Positions 46,391 through 53,748 of a DNA stretch of 57,390 nucleotides are shown piece after piece. Made by a program: the position numbers and the translations under genes. The DNA lies in NCBI RefSeq assembly GCF_001583495.1, contig NZ_LQAQ01000062.1, positions 1 to 57,390 on the forward strand, given 5' to 3'. The notes beneath the pieces were generated by a model that searched no databases, was not told the DNA's origin, and saw only the letters and a program-made list of their open reading frames with translations. The DNA is from Flammeovirga sp. SJP92. Lineage in GTDB: Bacteria; Bacteroidota; Bacteroidia; Cytophagales; Flammeovirgaceae. Position 1 is the stretch's first letter, and the number at the start of each line of letters is the position of its first letter.

Positions 46391-47038
46391 ATGAAACAAA
46401 CAATTTATCTACTAGTACTACTTATTATCACAATATCTTGTACTGAAAATGAAGTCGAACCAACAGTAGACAGCTGGAAAAAACCTTATATAGACTATTT
46501 GGTGGGATCTGATAATAAAATGTGGTTACTTGATAAAGGTAACTGGGGACATCTTGCTATTGGTTCTGGAGAATCATACGAACCTGATTGGTGGATATCT
46601 GAAATTAATGATTTTGAAGGAAGAGGAATTTATGATGATCAAATGAGTTTTTCTTTAGAAGATAGCTTATTTACCCTGAGCAATAATCAAACTACAATGG
46701 TTTTTGATGATAAAGACCAAAAGAATAAAAACTATTTTGATAGTTTAGGAGGGAAGTTATTAAATGATGATACCTTCTTAACTTATGAAATTGATTTTCC
46801 TAATAAAGAGCAGTGGAAATGGGGCCTATATAAAGAAGATGATAAAGTATTTCTTGATTTTAAGAATGGTGCTTTTCCAATATATCATAGAGACTCCAAT
46901 TTATCTTACGAGATCACTTTATTGAATGAAAATGAATTAGAATTAAGAGCTTTAAGTAAAGATAAAATTGTAGCTAATTATTTTATTTTCATAAGAGAAG
47001 GTTATACAAGACCTGATGTTAGTGCAGAAGTTAAGTAA
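46391..47038 (+). CDS. Lipoprotein of unknown function
   Basis: 215 aa with lipobox TISC (Cys17). The mature part is rich in Trp and acidic residues, with short beta strands (KMWLLDKGNWGHLAIGSG, YEPDWWISEI, EQWKWGLYKEDDKVFLDF), reminiscent of lipocalin-like beta-barrels. It appears in a row of small lipoproteins. Its 3' end overlaps, in another frame, a leucine-rich-repeat remnant, so its last codons may come from a rearrangement. Confidence 0.65.
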   Translation: MKQTIYLLVLLIITISCTENEVEPTVDSWKKPYIDYLVGSDNKMWLLDKGNWGHLAIGSGESYEPDWWISEINDFEGRGIYDDQMSFSLEDSLFTLSNNQTTMVFDDKDQKNKNYFDSLGGKLLNDDTFLTYEIDFPNKEQWKWGLYKEDDKVFLDFKNGAFPIYHRDSNLSYEITLLNENELELRALSKDKIVANYFIFIREGYTRPDVSAEVK

Positions 47039-47122
47039 AGGTTTAAAAGGTAATATTCCATCTTCTATGAGCAATTTGAAAGACCTTAAATCCTTGTACT
47101 TAAATGATCCTTATAAAAATTA
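47028..47122 (+). pseudogene. Leucine-rich-repeat protein remnant
   Basis: In the frame that passes 47046 the DNA encodes LKGNIPSSMSNLKDLKSLYL followed by ND and soon a stop. That is one complete LRR of the plant-like type (GxIPxxxxNLxxLxxLxLxxN), which is improbable by chance. No start codon or further repeat is joined to it. It is the tail of a lost LRR gene, fused by deletion or insertion behind the lipoprotein at 46391. Confidence 0.6.
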
Positions 47123-47160
47123 AGTAGGAATATATAATATATCACAAGAATATAAAAAAG

Positions 47161-47200
47161 ACCCCGAACAATGTCTAATTGGGCATTGTTCGGGGTTTTA
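47161..47200. terminator. Strong bidirectional terminator
   Basis: ACCCCGAACAATG at 47161-47173 pairs perfectly with CATTGTTCGGGGT at 47184-47196; A-run before, T-run after. Confidence 0.85.
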
Positions 47201-47208
47201 ACTCCCTC

Positions 47209-47279
47209 ACTGTTCTTGGTGTTAAGCCGAAAGGTGTCACTGAGAACTTGTATTTTGTTATAGTCTGTGACTTATCACC
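47209..47279 (+). repeat. REP element (family A)
   Basis: ACTGTTCTTGGTGTTAAGCC then GAAAGGTGTCACTGAGAAC and a TTATAGTCTGTGACTTATCA tail. The first half can form GCC-GAAA-GGT with outer pairs; the tail is the common 3' palindrome of the family in slightly worn form. Confidence 0.75.
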
Positions 47280-47493
47280 AATCACCACAAAACATTATCC
47301 CCATAAAAGACGGTGAACTTCCAATAATAGACCTAACCTAATAAACCGCACATGTAGAAGCGTTGCCTGCAACGCTGGTTATCAGTTATTAGTATCTCAT
47401 TTTCAACATCTATTTCTTCTTTTAAGAAAGTTTTATGGAGTTTTTTAATCGATTTAATTAATTCAATCATAATAAGGTTTTAATAATTTCCCT

Positions 47494-47566
47494 CTGTTCT
47501 TGGTGTCAAGCCGAAAGGCGTCACTGAGAACTTGTATTTTGTGATAGTCTGTGACTTATAACAAAG
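47494..47566 (+). repeat. REP element (family A)
   Basis: CTGTTCTTGGTGTCAAGCC, GAAA, GGCGTCACTGAGAAC and GATAGTCTGTGACTTATAAC. A direct copy of the element at 47209, about 285 bp on. Confidence 0.8.
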
Positions 47567-47651
47567 AACCACAAACTTTTTTTAAAGAAAAATTCATTTT
47601 AGATATTTATATTTAGAGTAATATTGAACTAAACTTTACTTTTTTTTCTTT
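47567..47651. other. Short leader before the lipoprotein at 47652
   Basis: AT-rich; nothing beyond a presumed promoter. Confidence 0.35.
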
Positions 47652-48104
47652 ATGCAAGCTATAACAAAGTTATTTTACATCGTATTTATTCAATTAGTTT
47701 TTTTATTAATATTTCCTTCATGCCAAAACGAAAATAAAAAAGATAAAGATGATATTACTATGGTAAAAACAAGTATAACTGAAACTAAAAAAAATATTAA
47801 ATTAGAACTACAAAATAATACCCTAGATTCACAAAAGATTAATCTTTATAAAAAACAAATAATTGGGAAATGGGTAAATAAAGAAGCTGAAAAAGGAGTT
47901 ACGAAGTTCTATCAAGACTACTATATTTCATTGAATCATCCTGATAAAAAAGTAAAATATTCCATTACAAAAGATAATCAATTAGTTTTTCATTTTAGTG
48001 ATGACTTGAATGTTGAATACGATATTATTTCCTTTACAGAAGATTCTATTCATGGTGTCAATGCATTTGATTATAACCTAATTTTATATAAGATTAAAAA
48101 GTAA
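47652..48104 (+). CDS. Small lipoprotein, possibly lipocalin-like
   Basis: 150 aa. Long hydrophobic signal with a lipobox near FPSC (Cys24). After a Lys-rich helical linker, residues from about 70 read IIGKWVNKEAEKGVTKFYQD and on through KVKYSITKDNQLVFHF, a pattern of lipocalin-like small domains also seen at the ends of the larger lipoproteins at 14932 and 44033. It is bracketed by REP elements on both sides. Function unknown. Confidence 0.65.
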   Translation: MQAITKLFYIVFIQLVFLLIFPSCQNENKKDKDDITMVKTSITETKKNIKLELQNNTLDSQKINLYKKQIIGKWVNKEAEKGVTKFYQDYYISLNHPDKKVKYSITKDNQLVFHFSDDLNVEYDIISFTEDSIHGVNAFDYNLILYKIKK

Positions 48105-48123
48105 ACTACACTTCTCATCATTG

Positions 48124-48284
48124 TTGTTATAAGTCACAGACTATAACAATAACCAAGTTCTCAGTGACGCCTCTCGGCTTGACACTAAAAACAGTGATGT
48201 CTACTTTCAAGCCACACTGTTTGAAATGTGAAGCGGTAGCGTCATTTCGAACTTGGGTTTTGTGATAGTCTGTGACTTATCACC
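48124..48284. repeat. REP pair in inverted arrangement (BIME-like)
   Basis: The left half (48124-48195) is a family A REP on the minus strand, starting TTGTTATAAGTCACAGACTA. The right half (48214-48284) is a plus-strand REP of the second subtype, with GAAATGTGAAGCGGTAGCG. The two tails are inverted, so the 160-bp block can fold into one long hairpin. Confidence 0.8.
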
Positions 48285-48588
48285 AATAATCCAAAAATCA
48301 AATCTCCAACCCAAAACTAATTGCTAATGGTACGTGAACCACAAATACCCCTTCCTTCTCACCCCAAAATTCCCACAAATCCCTTGACTATTCGAGAATT
48401 AACCCTTAACATTACATCCGATTTGAATACTAACACTCATTGCATGATGCGATAACGATCATACCTAAAGCAAATTACTTTTCAGAAAGTAAACTAAACC
48501 ATCCCACAGGGGTATACTGCTAAATCTCACACACAATGATTCATTCAACATCACTAAATTATTTTTAACCAAAAAGCTGACTTAAACG
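48285..48588. other. Intergenic leader of the HU-like gene
   Basis: About 300 bp. A GGTACGTGAACCACAA scrap of repeat family C lies near 48329. No gene or clear promoter box. Confidence 0.4.
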
Positions 48589-49314
48589 ATGGCTATTGAA
48601 AACAATCAAGTAGACATACAATTGTATGATCTGACTGTTACTCCCGATCCTAACGACTTTTTCGGTAGAGTAAGAAGCAAAGGAACTTTAACGAATGAGG
48701 CAATTGCAAGCCGTATCAAGAAAGAGGGTTCTGAATACCAAGCGGAAACGATTATTGAATTGCTCAACCGTGCTGACCGTATTAAAAGTGAAGGTCTGGC
48801 ACAAGGGTACAGCATCAACACACAGTTTATCAATGCTCGATTGGGCGTAAGCGGTGTATTTTATGAGCAGGTGTTCAATCCACTCAAACAACAACTGAAA
48901 GCCGTTATCAATCTCACGTCGAACAGTCGTGAAATGATTGAGAAAACCAAAGTAACGGTATTAGGGCAAGCACAGACGGGACCTGTATTGTTAAGAGTGG
49001 TCGATAGTTTGACGGGAGAAACCAACAATCAAATCACCCCTAATAATGCGGTAACACTTTTCGGAGATCGTATTAAAATTGAAGGGGATGATGCACATCA
49101 AGAGGAAGTAGGATTATACTTTGTCAACCTTGATGATCAGTCTAAAACAAAAGTGGCACAGTTGATCAGCAATGAAAACAAAGCGGTGATCTTTATGGTG
49201 CCCTCTCTTCCAAAAGGGAACTACGAGCTGGAGTTGGTGACGCAAAGGAGTTTGAATAAACTGCTCAAATCACCAAGAACAGAACGTCTGGAAAATGTTT
49301 TAATTGTGAATTAA
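48589..49314 (+). CDS. HU/IHF-like DNA-binding protein with DUF4469 domain
   Basis: 241 aa. Residues about 1-125 have the pattern of Bacteroidota HU-like proteins of the Bvu_2165 type: NDFFGRVRSKGTLTNEAIASRI, then YQAETIIELLNRADRIKSEGLAQGYSINTQFINARLGVSGVF. Residues about 135-241 look like a DUF4469 Ig-like domain (VTLFGDRIKIEG, GLYFVNLDD, LPKGNYELELVTQ). Likely nucleoid-associated, with an added beta-sandwich of unknown use. Codon use and base composition are more balanced than in the neighbouring small lipoproteins, which suggests a well-expressed core gene. A terminator follows. Confidence 0.8.
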   Translation: MAIENNQVDIQLYDLTVTPDPNDFFGRVRSKGTLTNEAIASRIKKEGSEYQAETIIELLNRADRIKSEGLAQGYSINTQFINARLGVSGVFYEQVFNPLKQQLKAVINLTSNSREMIEKTKVTVLGQAQTGPVLLRVVDSLTGETNNQITPNNAVTLFGDRIKIEGDDAHQEEVGLYFVNLDDQSKTKVAQLISNENKAVIFMVPSLPKGNYELELVTQRSLNKLLKSPRTERLENVLIVN

Positions 49315-49325
49315 AAAATTAAAGA

Positions 49326-49367
49326 AGGTCATTTAAAGTGAAAAAATCTCTGAATGACCTCTTTTTA
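49326..49367 (+). terminator. Terminator after the HU-like gene
   Basis: AGGTCATT at 49326-49333 pairs with AATGACCT at 49353-49360, followed by CTTTTTAT. Confidence 0.8.
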
Positions 49368-49386
49368 TAGCTATTTCAAGCCTTTT

Positions 49387-49487
49387 GACAAGGGTGACGT
49401 CTTCACCCTTATAAGGGAAGACACTGCGACCTATGAAGGGTGAACACTGCGACCTACTAAGGGTGAAGACCACTCCCTTATAAGGAT
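49387..49487. repeat. Compound short repeat
   Basis: Two tandem 23-bp units, 49421-49443 and 49444-49466, differing at two or three bases (ACACTGCGACCTATGAAGGG against ACACTGCGACCTACTAAGGG). They are flanked by two copies of an AAGGGTGA...CCCTTATAAGG module (palindrome CCCTTATAAGGG at 49406-49417, shorter at 49475-49485). It looks like a small tandemly grown site, not a gene. Confidence 0.6.
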
Positions 49488-49497
49488 AGAGAGCTCA

Positions 49498-49571
49498 CCC
49501 ACTGTTCTTGATGTCAAGCCGAAAGGCGTCACTGAGGACCTAATAATTGGATAAGCCTGTGACTTATAACT
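49498..49571 (+). repeat. REP element (family A), worn tail
   Basis: ACTGTTCTTGATGTCAAGCC, GAAA, GGCGTCACTGAGGAC, then a degraded tail GATAAGCCTGTGACTTATAA. Single element, same orientation as those at 47209 and 47494. Confidence 0.7.
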
Positions 49572-49619
49572 TGGTCAAACATATAAAATATGCACTACTG
49601 AAGATCAACAATGAAAGCA

Positions 49620-49798
49620 TTGTTATAAATCACAGACTATAACAATAACCAAGTTCGAAATGCGCTACCGCTTAACATTTCAAACAGTGAGGCATTGTGG
49701 TACAATTGAAAGCTTCTGCCACCACCACTGTTTTGAGTGTCAAGCCGAAAGGCGTCACTGAGAACTACCACTTTGTTATAGTCTGTGACTTATAACAA
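49620..49798. repeat. BIME-like REP block, left of the RAYT gene
   Basis: A 179-bp block bounded by perfect 26-bp inverted ends: TTGTTATA at 49620 to TATAACAA at 49798. Each end is itself nearly palindromic (TTGTTATA, a GTC/GAC core, TATAACAA). Inside, the left arm has a GAAATG/CATTTC hairpin with a CGCTACCGC core (minus subtype), and the right arm has GTGTCAAGCC-GAAA-GGCGTCAC. It is nearly repeated at 50437-50616. Confidence 0.85.
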
Positions 49799-49869
49799 AA
49801 AAACATTTCATTCCCACCTCCCTTATCACTAACTTCGATAAATAAAAAACTAATTAATAACGATTCATC

Positions 49870-50421
49870 ATGGGTAGAACACACTCCTTCTACGATCAAG
49901 AAGCAACCTATTTCATAACAATGACAGTAGTCTATTGGATAGATGTATTCACAAGAGAAGAATACCGTAATATCATCCTAGATAGTTTCAAATATTGCCA
50001 AGAACACAAAGGCTTAAAAATTCATGCCTATGTGATAATGAGTAATCATATTCATATGATCATCACAAAAGGACGCCACAAAAACCTGTCTGATATTTTG
50101 AGAGATCTCAAAAAACACACCGCTAAGACTATTGTAAAAAGCATTGAAGAAAACACCAAAGAAAGTCGAAGAGAATGGATGCTTTGGATGTTTCAGAGGG
50201 CTGGTCAAAAAAATCCCAAAAACAAAGAATTCCAATTTTGGCAACAGCACAACCAACCCATTATTCTAGATACTTCTGAAAAACTTTTACAACGATTAGG
50301 CTACATTCATGACAACCCTGTTAAAGCAGGAATAGTACTAGACGCAAAAGATTACCTCTACTCAAGTGCATCCAATTATCATGGAATGAAATACAATTTA
50401 TTGAAAGTAGACCTGTTATAA
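49870..50421 (+). CDS. REP-associated tyrosine transposase (RAYT, TnpA_REP)
   Basis: 183 aa, Y1 (HUH) transposase family. The HUH motif is His60-Ile-His62 in IMSNHIHMII, and the catalytic Tyr is Tyr145 in LGYIHDNPVKAG, both typical of RAYT proteins. RAYTs are single-copy domesticated relatives of IS200/IS605 transposases that recognise and are thought to spread REP hairpins. Here the gene lies between two near-identical REP blocks with more family A elements around it, the textbook REPtron arrangement, with no sign of an intact IS. All key residues are present, so it could be active. Confidence 0.9.
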   Translation: MGRTHSFYDQEATYFITMTVVYWIDVFTREEYRNIILDSFKYCQEHKGLKIHAYVIMSNHIHMIITKGRHKNLSDILRDLKKHTAKTIVKSIEENTKESRREWMLWMFQRAGQKNPKNKEFQFWQQHNQPIILDTSEKLLQRLGYIHDNPVKAGIVLDAKDYLYSSASNYHGMKYNLLKVDLL

Positions 50422-50436
50422 TTATTATTTAAATCA

Positions 50437-50616
50437 TTGTTATAAGTCATAGACTATAACAATAACCAAGTTCGAAATGACGCTACCGCTTAACATTTCA
50501 AACAGTAAGTGATTGTGAGAAAATTGAAAGCTACTACTACCACTACTGTTTTTAGTATCAAGCCGAAAGGCGTCACTGAGAACTAACCTTTTGTTATAGT
50601 CTGTGACTTATAACAA
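50437..50616. repeat. BIME-like REP block, right of the RAYT gene
   Basis: Near-copy of the block at 49620-49798, in the same orientation, with matching ends and interior hairpins. The left end has one change (GTCATAGAC against GTCACAGAC). Together the blocks flank the transposase gene as direct repeats of about 180 bp. Confidence 0.85.
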
Positions 50617-50870
50617 ATACCCACAAACTAGAGCCTTTATATCTCCTCCTTCATGAAAGTGTATTCCTTATGGTACGTAAGCCACAAGGCATTGTGGCTC
50701 TACAAAGCGGTGAACTTCCAATAATAGAACTAACCTAAATCACACACTTAGAAGCGTTACCTGTAACAGCTTACAAACCACAAGTACTTATAATACCCAT
50801 AAAGGAAGATTCTACTTTTATAAAGGAAAATTATGAAATAAAAATTGACTCACTATTGGATAAACAATAA
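50617..50870. other. Intergenic region between REPtron and methyltransferase cassette
   Basis: About 250 bp. Contains the family C hairpin at 50680-50699 with its AAGCGGTGAACTTCCAATAA tail, and a degenerate GCGTTACCTGTAAC motif related to one near 47360. No gene. Confidence 0.5.
50680..50699. repeat. Hairpin repeat family C
   Basis: AGCCACAA-GGCA-TTGTGGCT, the same stem as at 35149, preceded by TGGTACGTA. Confidence 0.75.
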
Positions 50871-50871
50871 T

Positions 50872-50913
50872 TGTCCGTAATTTTGTCCGTGTACGTAAAA
50901 ATGTCCGTAAAAC
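50872..50913 (+). promoter_or_regulatory. Four direct repeats before the methyltransferase start
   Basis: TGTCCGT at 50872, 50884 and 50902, and the variant TGTACGT at 50890, with steps of 12, 6 and 12 bp, most followed by AA. The last unit ends at the ATG of the methyltransferase. Same-direction repeats touching the start codon look like a protein-binding array, possibly for autoregulation. Confidence 0.6.
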
Positions 50914-53127
50914 ATGGCAACAATAAATTATTATTTAGATAAAGAAGATAAAAAAGGATATGCTCCAATTCATATGCGTATCAATTGTAGCGGTTCTCAA
51001 GTAAAAATTTCTACTAGAAGAAAAATTGAACCTAAATATTTCGATAAATCTACCCAAACAGTAATTAATGAATTTGAAAATTCAATTGAGTATAATCATT
51101 ATCTTAATTTCCTCAAGAATAGGGCTGATGAGCTATTAAATCCTTCTTATGGAAAAACATATTCTGAAAAAGAACTAAAAAAAATACTGAACGATCATAT
51201 TGTGAATTATAAAGAGAATAACGAGGTAAATATTATTAGAGAACAACTTTCTCTTTATGGTAAATCATTTAAATTTGTTGACTTATTTGCAGGTGCAGGA
51301 GGATTTAGTGAAGGCTTTTTACAGGCAAAAGCAAATAACAAATTCTTTGATTTTATTGTGGCTAATGATATTAATGAAAATTGTGAGCTGACGCACGTAG
51401 TTCGTTATAATCATCAACTAGGACTTGATGCTCAATTTTTATGTCAAGATATAACTGAACCTGATTTTTTAGACAACTTATTAGAAAAAGTCGGGAAACA
51501 TAAAATTGACGTTGTTTGTGGAGGGCCTCCTTGTCAAAGTTTTAGTTTGGCTGGAAAACGTAAAAAGTTCGATAAAAAAGATGATTTATTTTCTCACTAC
51601 TTAGAAGTAATCAAGGTTTTACAACCTAAATACTTCGTGATGGAAAATGTAAAAGGTATTCTAACTAAAGAAAAAGGCAAAATAAAAGATTTAATATTGA
51701 GGGAGATAAATTCAATTATTGATATCAAAGAAGTTCCTCAATTAACTGCCTTTTTAAAATCTCTAAGACATAAATCATCTTTAGATGAATTTGTAATTGA
51801 TAGCTTAATTAAACGTATTGAAATAGAAAGATTACCTGAATCCAAAAAATCATCAGGAAAAGAAGCCTTTATTAAACATATTGAAGCTAAGTTCAGAAAT
51901 ATCACTCCAAAAATAGTTGATTACCGTACGAGTAAAACAGATGAACGTATAAGTACAATCCGTCATGGTTTTAACATTTTACTTCGTAATAAAGAATGGG
52001 AAAAACTGAAAAGAGATATCATAAAAGAAAAAGATCAATGCAATATTGATAATGACTTTTTTGTTGAGTCATTTACAAACTTCATTTCAGACTTAGGTGT
52101 TGATAATATTATTGAAAAAATTAAAACTGCATTTTCTCAATTAGATGTTCCTGATGCCTACAGTAGTGATATTAATAATATTCTTACTTCTCTTAGAATC
52201 TACACACTTTCTTTTGATGAAATCATTGAATTTTTGAAAGAAAAATGTGATCCTAAACAAACTAAAGAATTAGATGTAATTGTAGATAACATTCGTTTAT
52301 ACCGAATAGAGAAGCCTTTTGTTGCAAATGCTTCCAATTATGGTGTGCCACAAAATCGGGAAAGGGTTTTATTTATTGGATGTAGAAAAGATCAAAAGTT
52401 TATTTCAGAAATTCCTCCAACAGTTTCAGAAGAAGAGAAAGTTACTATTTTTGAAGCTTTGCATGATCTTGACTTCATTGGAAATAATCAAGAAAAACAC
52501 CATTATGAGGAAGTTGATATTACAGCTCAATATAATGGTTCTGCAAAGAAAATGAAGCAACTCATTAAACCAAGAACAATTGATGGAAAACCCAATTCTA
52601 AAAAAGGTAAGACTTTTGCTGAATGGAGTCGTGAAGGTCGTTTATTAGAACAATATCAAAATGCTAATAAACCATTTTACGTAAGAAATACAGAAGCTTT
52701 AGAAAATGGAGAAAAAAACTATGATATTCTTAACAATCATAAAACCAGTAATCAAAATGAAACTGTTGTAAAACGTCTAGAAATAATATTAAAATCAGGT
52801 AGTTATAAAGAGGCACAAATTGAATTAGCAAAGAATAATCTTTCTTCTAACAAACGAAATTATAATGTTCTAAAACCAGAGGAACAAAGCTCTACAATTA
52901 TGACAATACCTGATGATTATATTCACTATAATTCTCCAAGGGCATTAACTGTTAGGGAGATGGCAAGACTACAGTCTTTTGATGACTCTTTTGTTTTTCA
53001 AGGTAAAAGAACAACTGGCGGTAGCGATAGAAAAATAACTGTTCCACAATATACTCTTGTAGGAAATGCAGTCCCTCCATTAATGGCTAAGGCTATTGGA
53101 ATAGAAATATTAAAGAACATCAAATAA
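50914..53127 (+). CDS. Cytosine-C5 DNA methyltransferase with N-terminal integrase arm-type domain
   Basis: 737 aa. Residues 1-100 look like the arm DNA-binding domain of Bacteroidota tyrosine recombinases (MATINYYLDKEDKKGYAPIH, then VKISTRRKIEPKYFDKSTQT). From about 118 it is a cytosine-5 methyltransferase: motif I DLFAGAGGF (Asp123), motif IV GGPPCQSFS with catalytic Cys207, motif VI MENVKG (Glu244), motif VIII GVPQNRERVLFIG (Gln480), motif IX ALTVREMARLQSF and motif X LVGNAVPPLMAKAIG. All catalytic motifs are kept. About 235 residues, mostly helical, separate motifs VI and VIII, far more than in M.HhaI (about 40). The next gene starts one base after the stop. Target sequence unknown. It should mark host DNA in a restriction-like system. 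Confidence 0.9.
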   Translation: MATINYYLDKEDKKGYAPIHMRINCSGSQVKISTRRKIEPKYFDKSTQTVINEFENSIEYNHYLNFLKNRADELLNPSYGKTYSEKELKKILNDHIVNYKENNEVNIIREQLSLYGKSFKFVDLFAGAGGFSEGFLQAKANNKFFDFIVANDINENCELTHVVRYNHQLGLDAQFLCQDITEPDFLDNLLEKVGKHKIDVVCGGPPCQSFSLAGKRKKFDKKDDLFSHYLEVIKVLQPKYFVMENVKGILTKEKGKIKDLILREINSIIDIKEVPQLTAFLKSLRHKSSLDEFVIDSLIKRIEIERLPESKKSSGKEAFIKHIEAKFRNITPKIVDYRTSKTDERISTIRHGFNILLRNKEWEKLKRDIIKEKDQCNIDNDFFVESFTNFISDLGVDNIIEKIKTAFSQLDVPDAYSSDINNILTSLRIYTLSFDEIIEFLKEKCDPKQTKELDVIVDNIRLYRIEKPFVANASNYGVPQNRERVLFIGCRKDQKFISEIPPTVSEEEKVTIFEALHDLDFIGNNQEKHHYEEVDITAQYNGSAKKMKQLIKPRTIDGKPNSKKGKTFAEWSREGRLLEQYQNANKPFYVRNTEALENGEKNYDILNNHKTSNQNETVVKRLEIILKSGSYKEAQIELAKNNLSSNKRNYNVLKPEEQSSTIMTIPDDYIHYNSPRALTVREMARLQSFDDSFVFQGKRTTGGSDRKITVPQYTLVGNAVPPLMAKAIGIEILKNIK

Positions 53128-53748
53128 ATGGATATTGCAGCTTTTAAAAAAGATAGTCTTAATTTATCACACGAAGATGTTGTCCAAAAATATCTTCTTG
53201 ATGGATCATGCTTTTTCTTTGATAAAATAGAAAAAACAAATGAATTCCAATTTAAAAAAGATCTAGCTAATTCTCTTGATGTACATATAAGAGACATTGC
53301 TATAGTTGGTTCAGCAAAACTAGGTTTTAGTATAAAACCTGATAAAGGAACTGAAGGTCTATATTCTTTTAAAGAGTTTGACTTCGATTATTCCAAAGAC
53401 ACAAATAAAAAAAAATCAGATTTAGATATTGCAATAGTTTCAAATACATTATTTGACAACCAGCTAAAAATGATTTATGAATATACTGGAAGTTATTCAA
53501 ACTTAGATCTATTCAGTAAAAAAGGAGGCCGAAATGAATTTGCTAAATACATTTTAAAAGGTTGGATAAGACCTGATTTAGTCCCTGATAATTATAAAAT
53601 ATCAGAAGCAATAAAAGATATCCAAGATAAATATAAAACCCTTTTCAAAAGAGATGTTAATATTGGTATTTATAAAAATTGGTATTATTTCGAAAATTAC
53701 CATATTGAAAACATTAGAAAGATATATTTAAATTTAATAGCAACATGA
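53128..53748 (+). CDS. Nucleotidyltransferase-fold protein of the methyltransferase/DUF262 cassette
   Basis: 206 aa, no signal peptide. It carries the hallmarks of a minimal nucleotidyltransferase: AIVGSAKLGFSI (Gly61-Ser62) and KKSDLDIAIVS with Asp98 and Asp100. The N-terminal part (about 1-55) is helical and predicted to be an extra cap. I know related GSAKLG/DSDIDxAI proteins from defence-like loci but cannot name a family or an activity. It starts at the base after the methyltransferase stop, and the next gene starts inside its stop (ATGA), so the three are translated together. It could modify a nucleotide or tRNA, or be a non-catalytic partner. Confidence 0.65.
   Translation: MDIAAFKKDSLNLSHEDVVQKYLLDGSCFFFDKIEKTNEFQFKKDLANSLDVHIRDIAIVGSAKLGFSIKPDKGTEGLYSFKEFDFDYSKDTNKKKSDLDIAIVSNTLFDNQLKMIYEYTGSYSNLDLFSKKGGRNEFAKYILKGWIRPDLVPDNYKISEAIKDIQDKYKTLFKRDVNIGIYKNWYYFENYHIENIRKIYLNLIAT

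Noticed and set aside
47333-47470. 45-codon minus-strand frame (MIELIKSIKKLHKTF start)
   Set aside because: Its second half is translated repeat DNA (family C tail and the GCGTTGCCTGCAACGC motif), so it is not a conserved protein; it could at most be a remnant.
49870-50421. Treating the Y1 transposase as an intact IS200/IS605 element
   Set aside because: The sequence type is RAYT, there is no TnpB, and the flanks are REP blocks instead of IS ends.
53128-53748. Reading the nucleotidyltransferase-fold protein as a CBASS cyclase
   Set aside because: It has GS and DxD marks but is much shorter than CD-NTases, and no CBASS effector or Cap genes are next to it.
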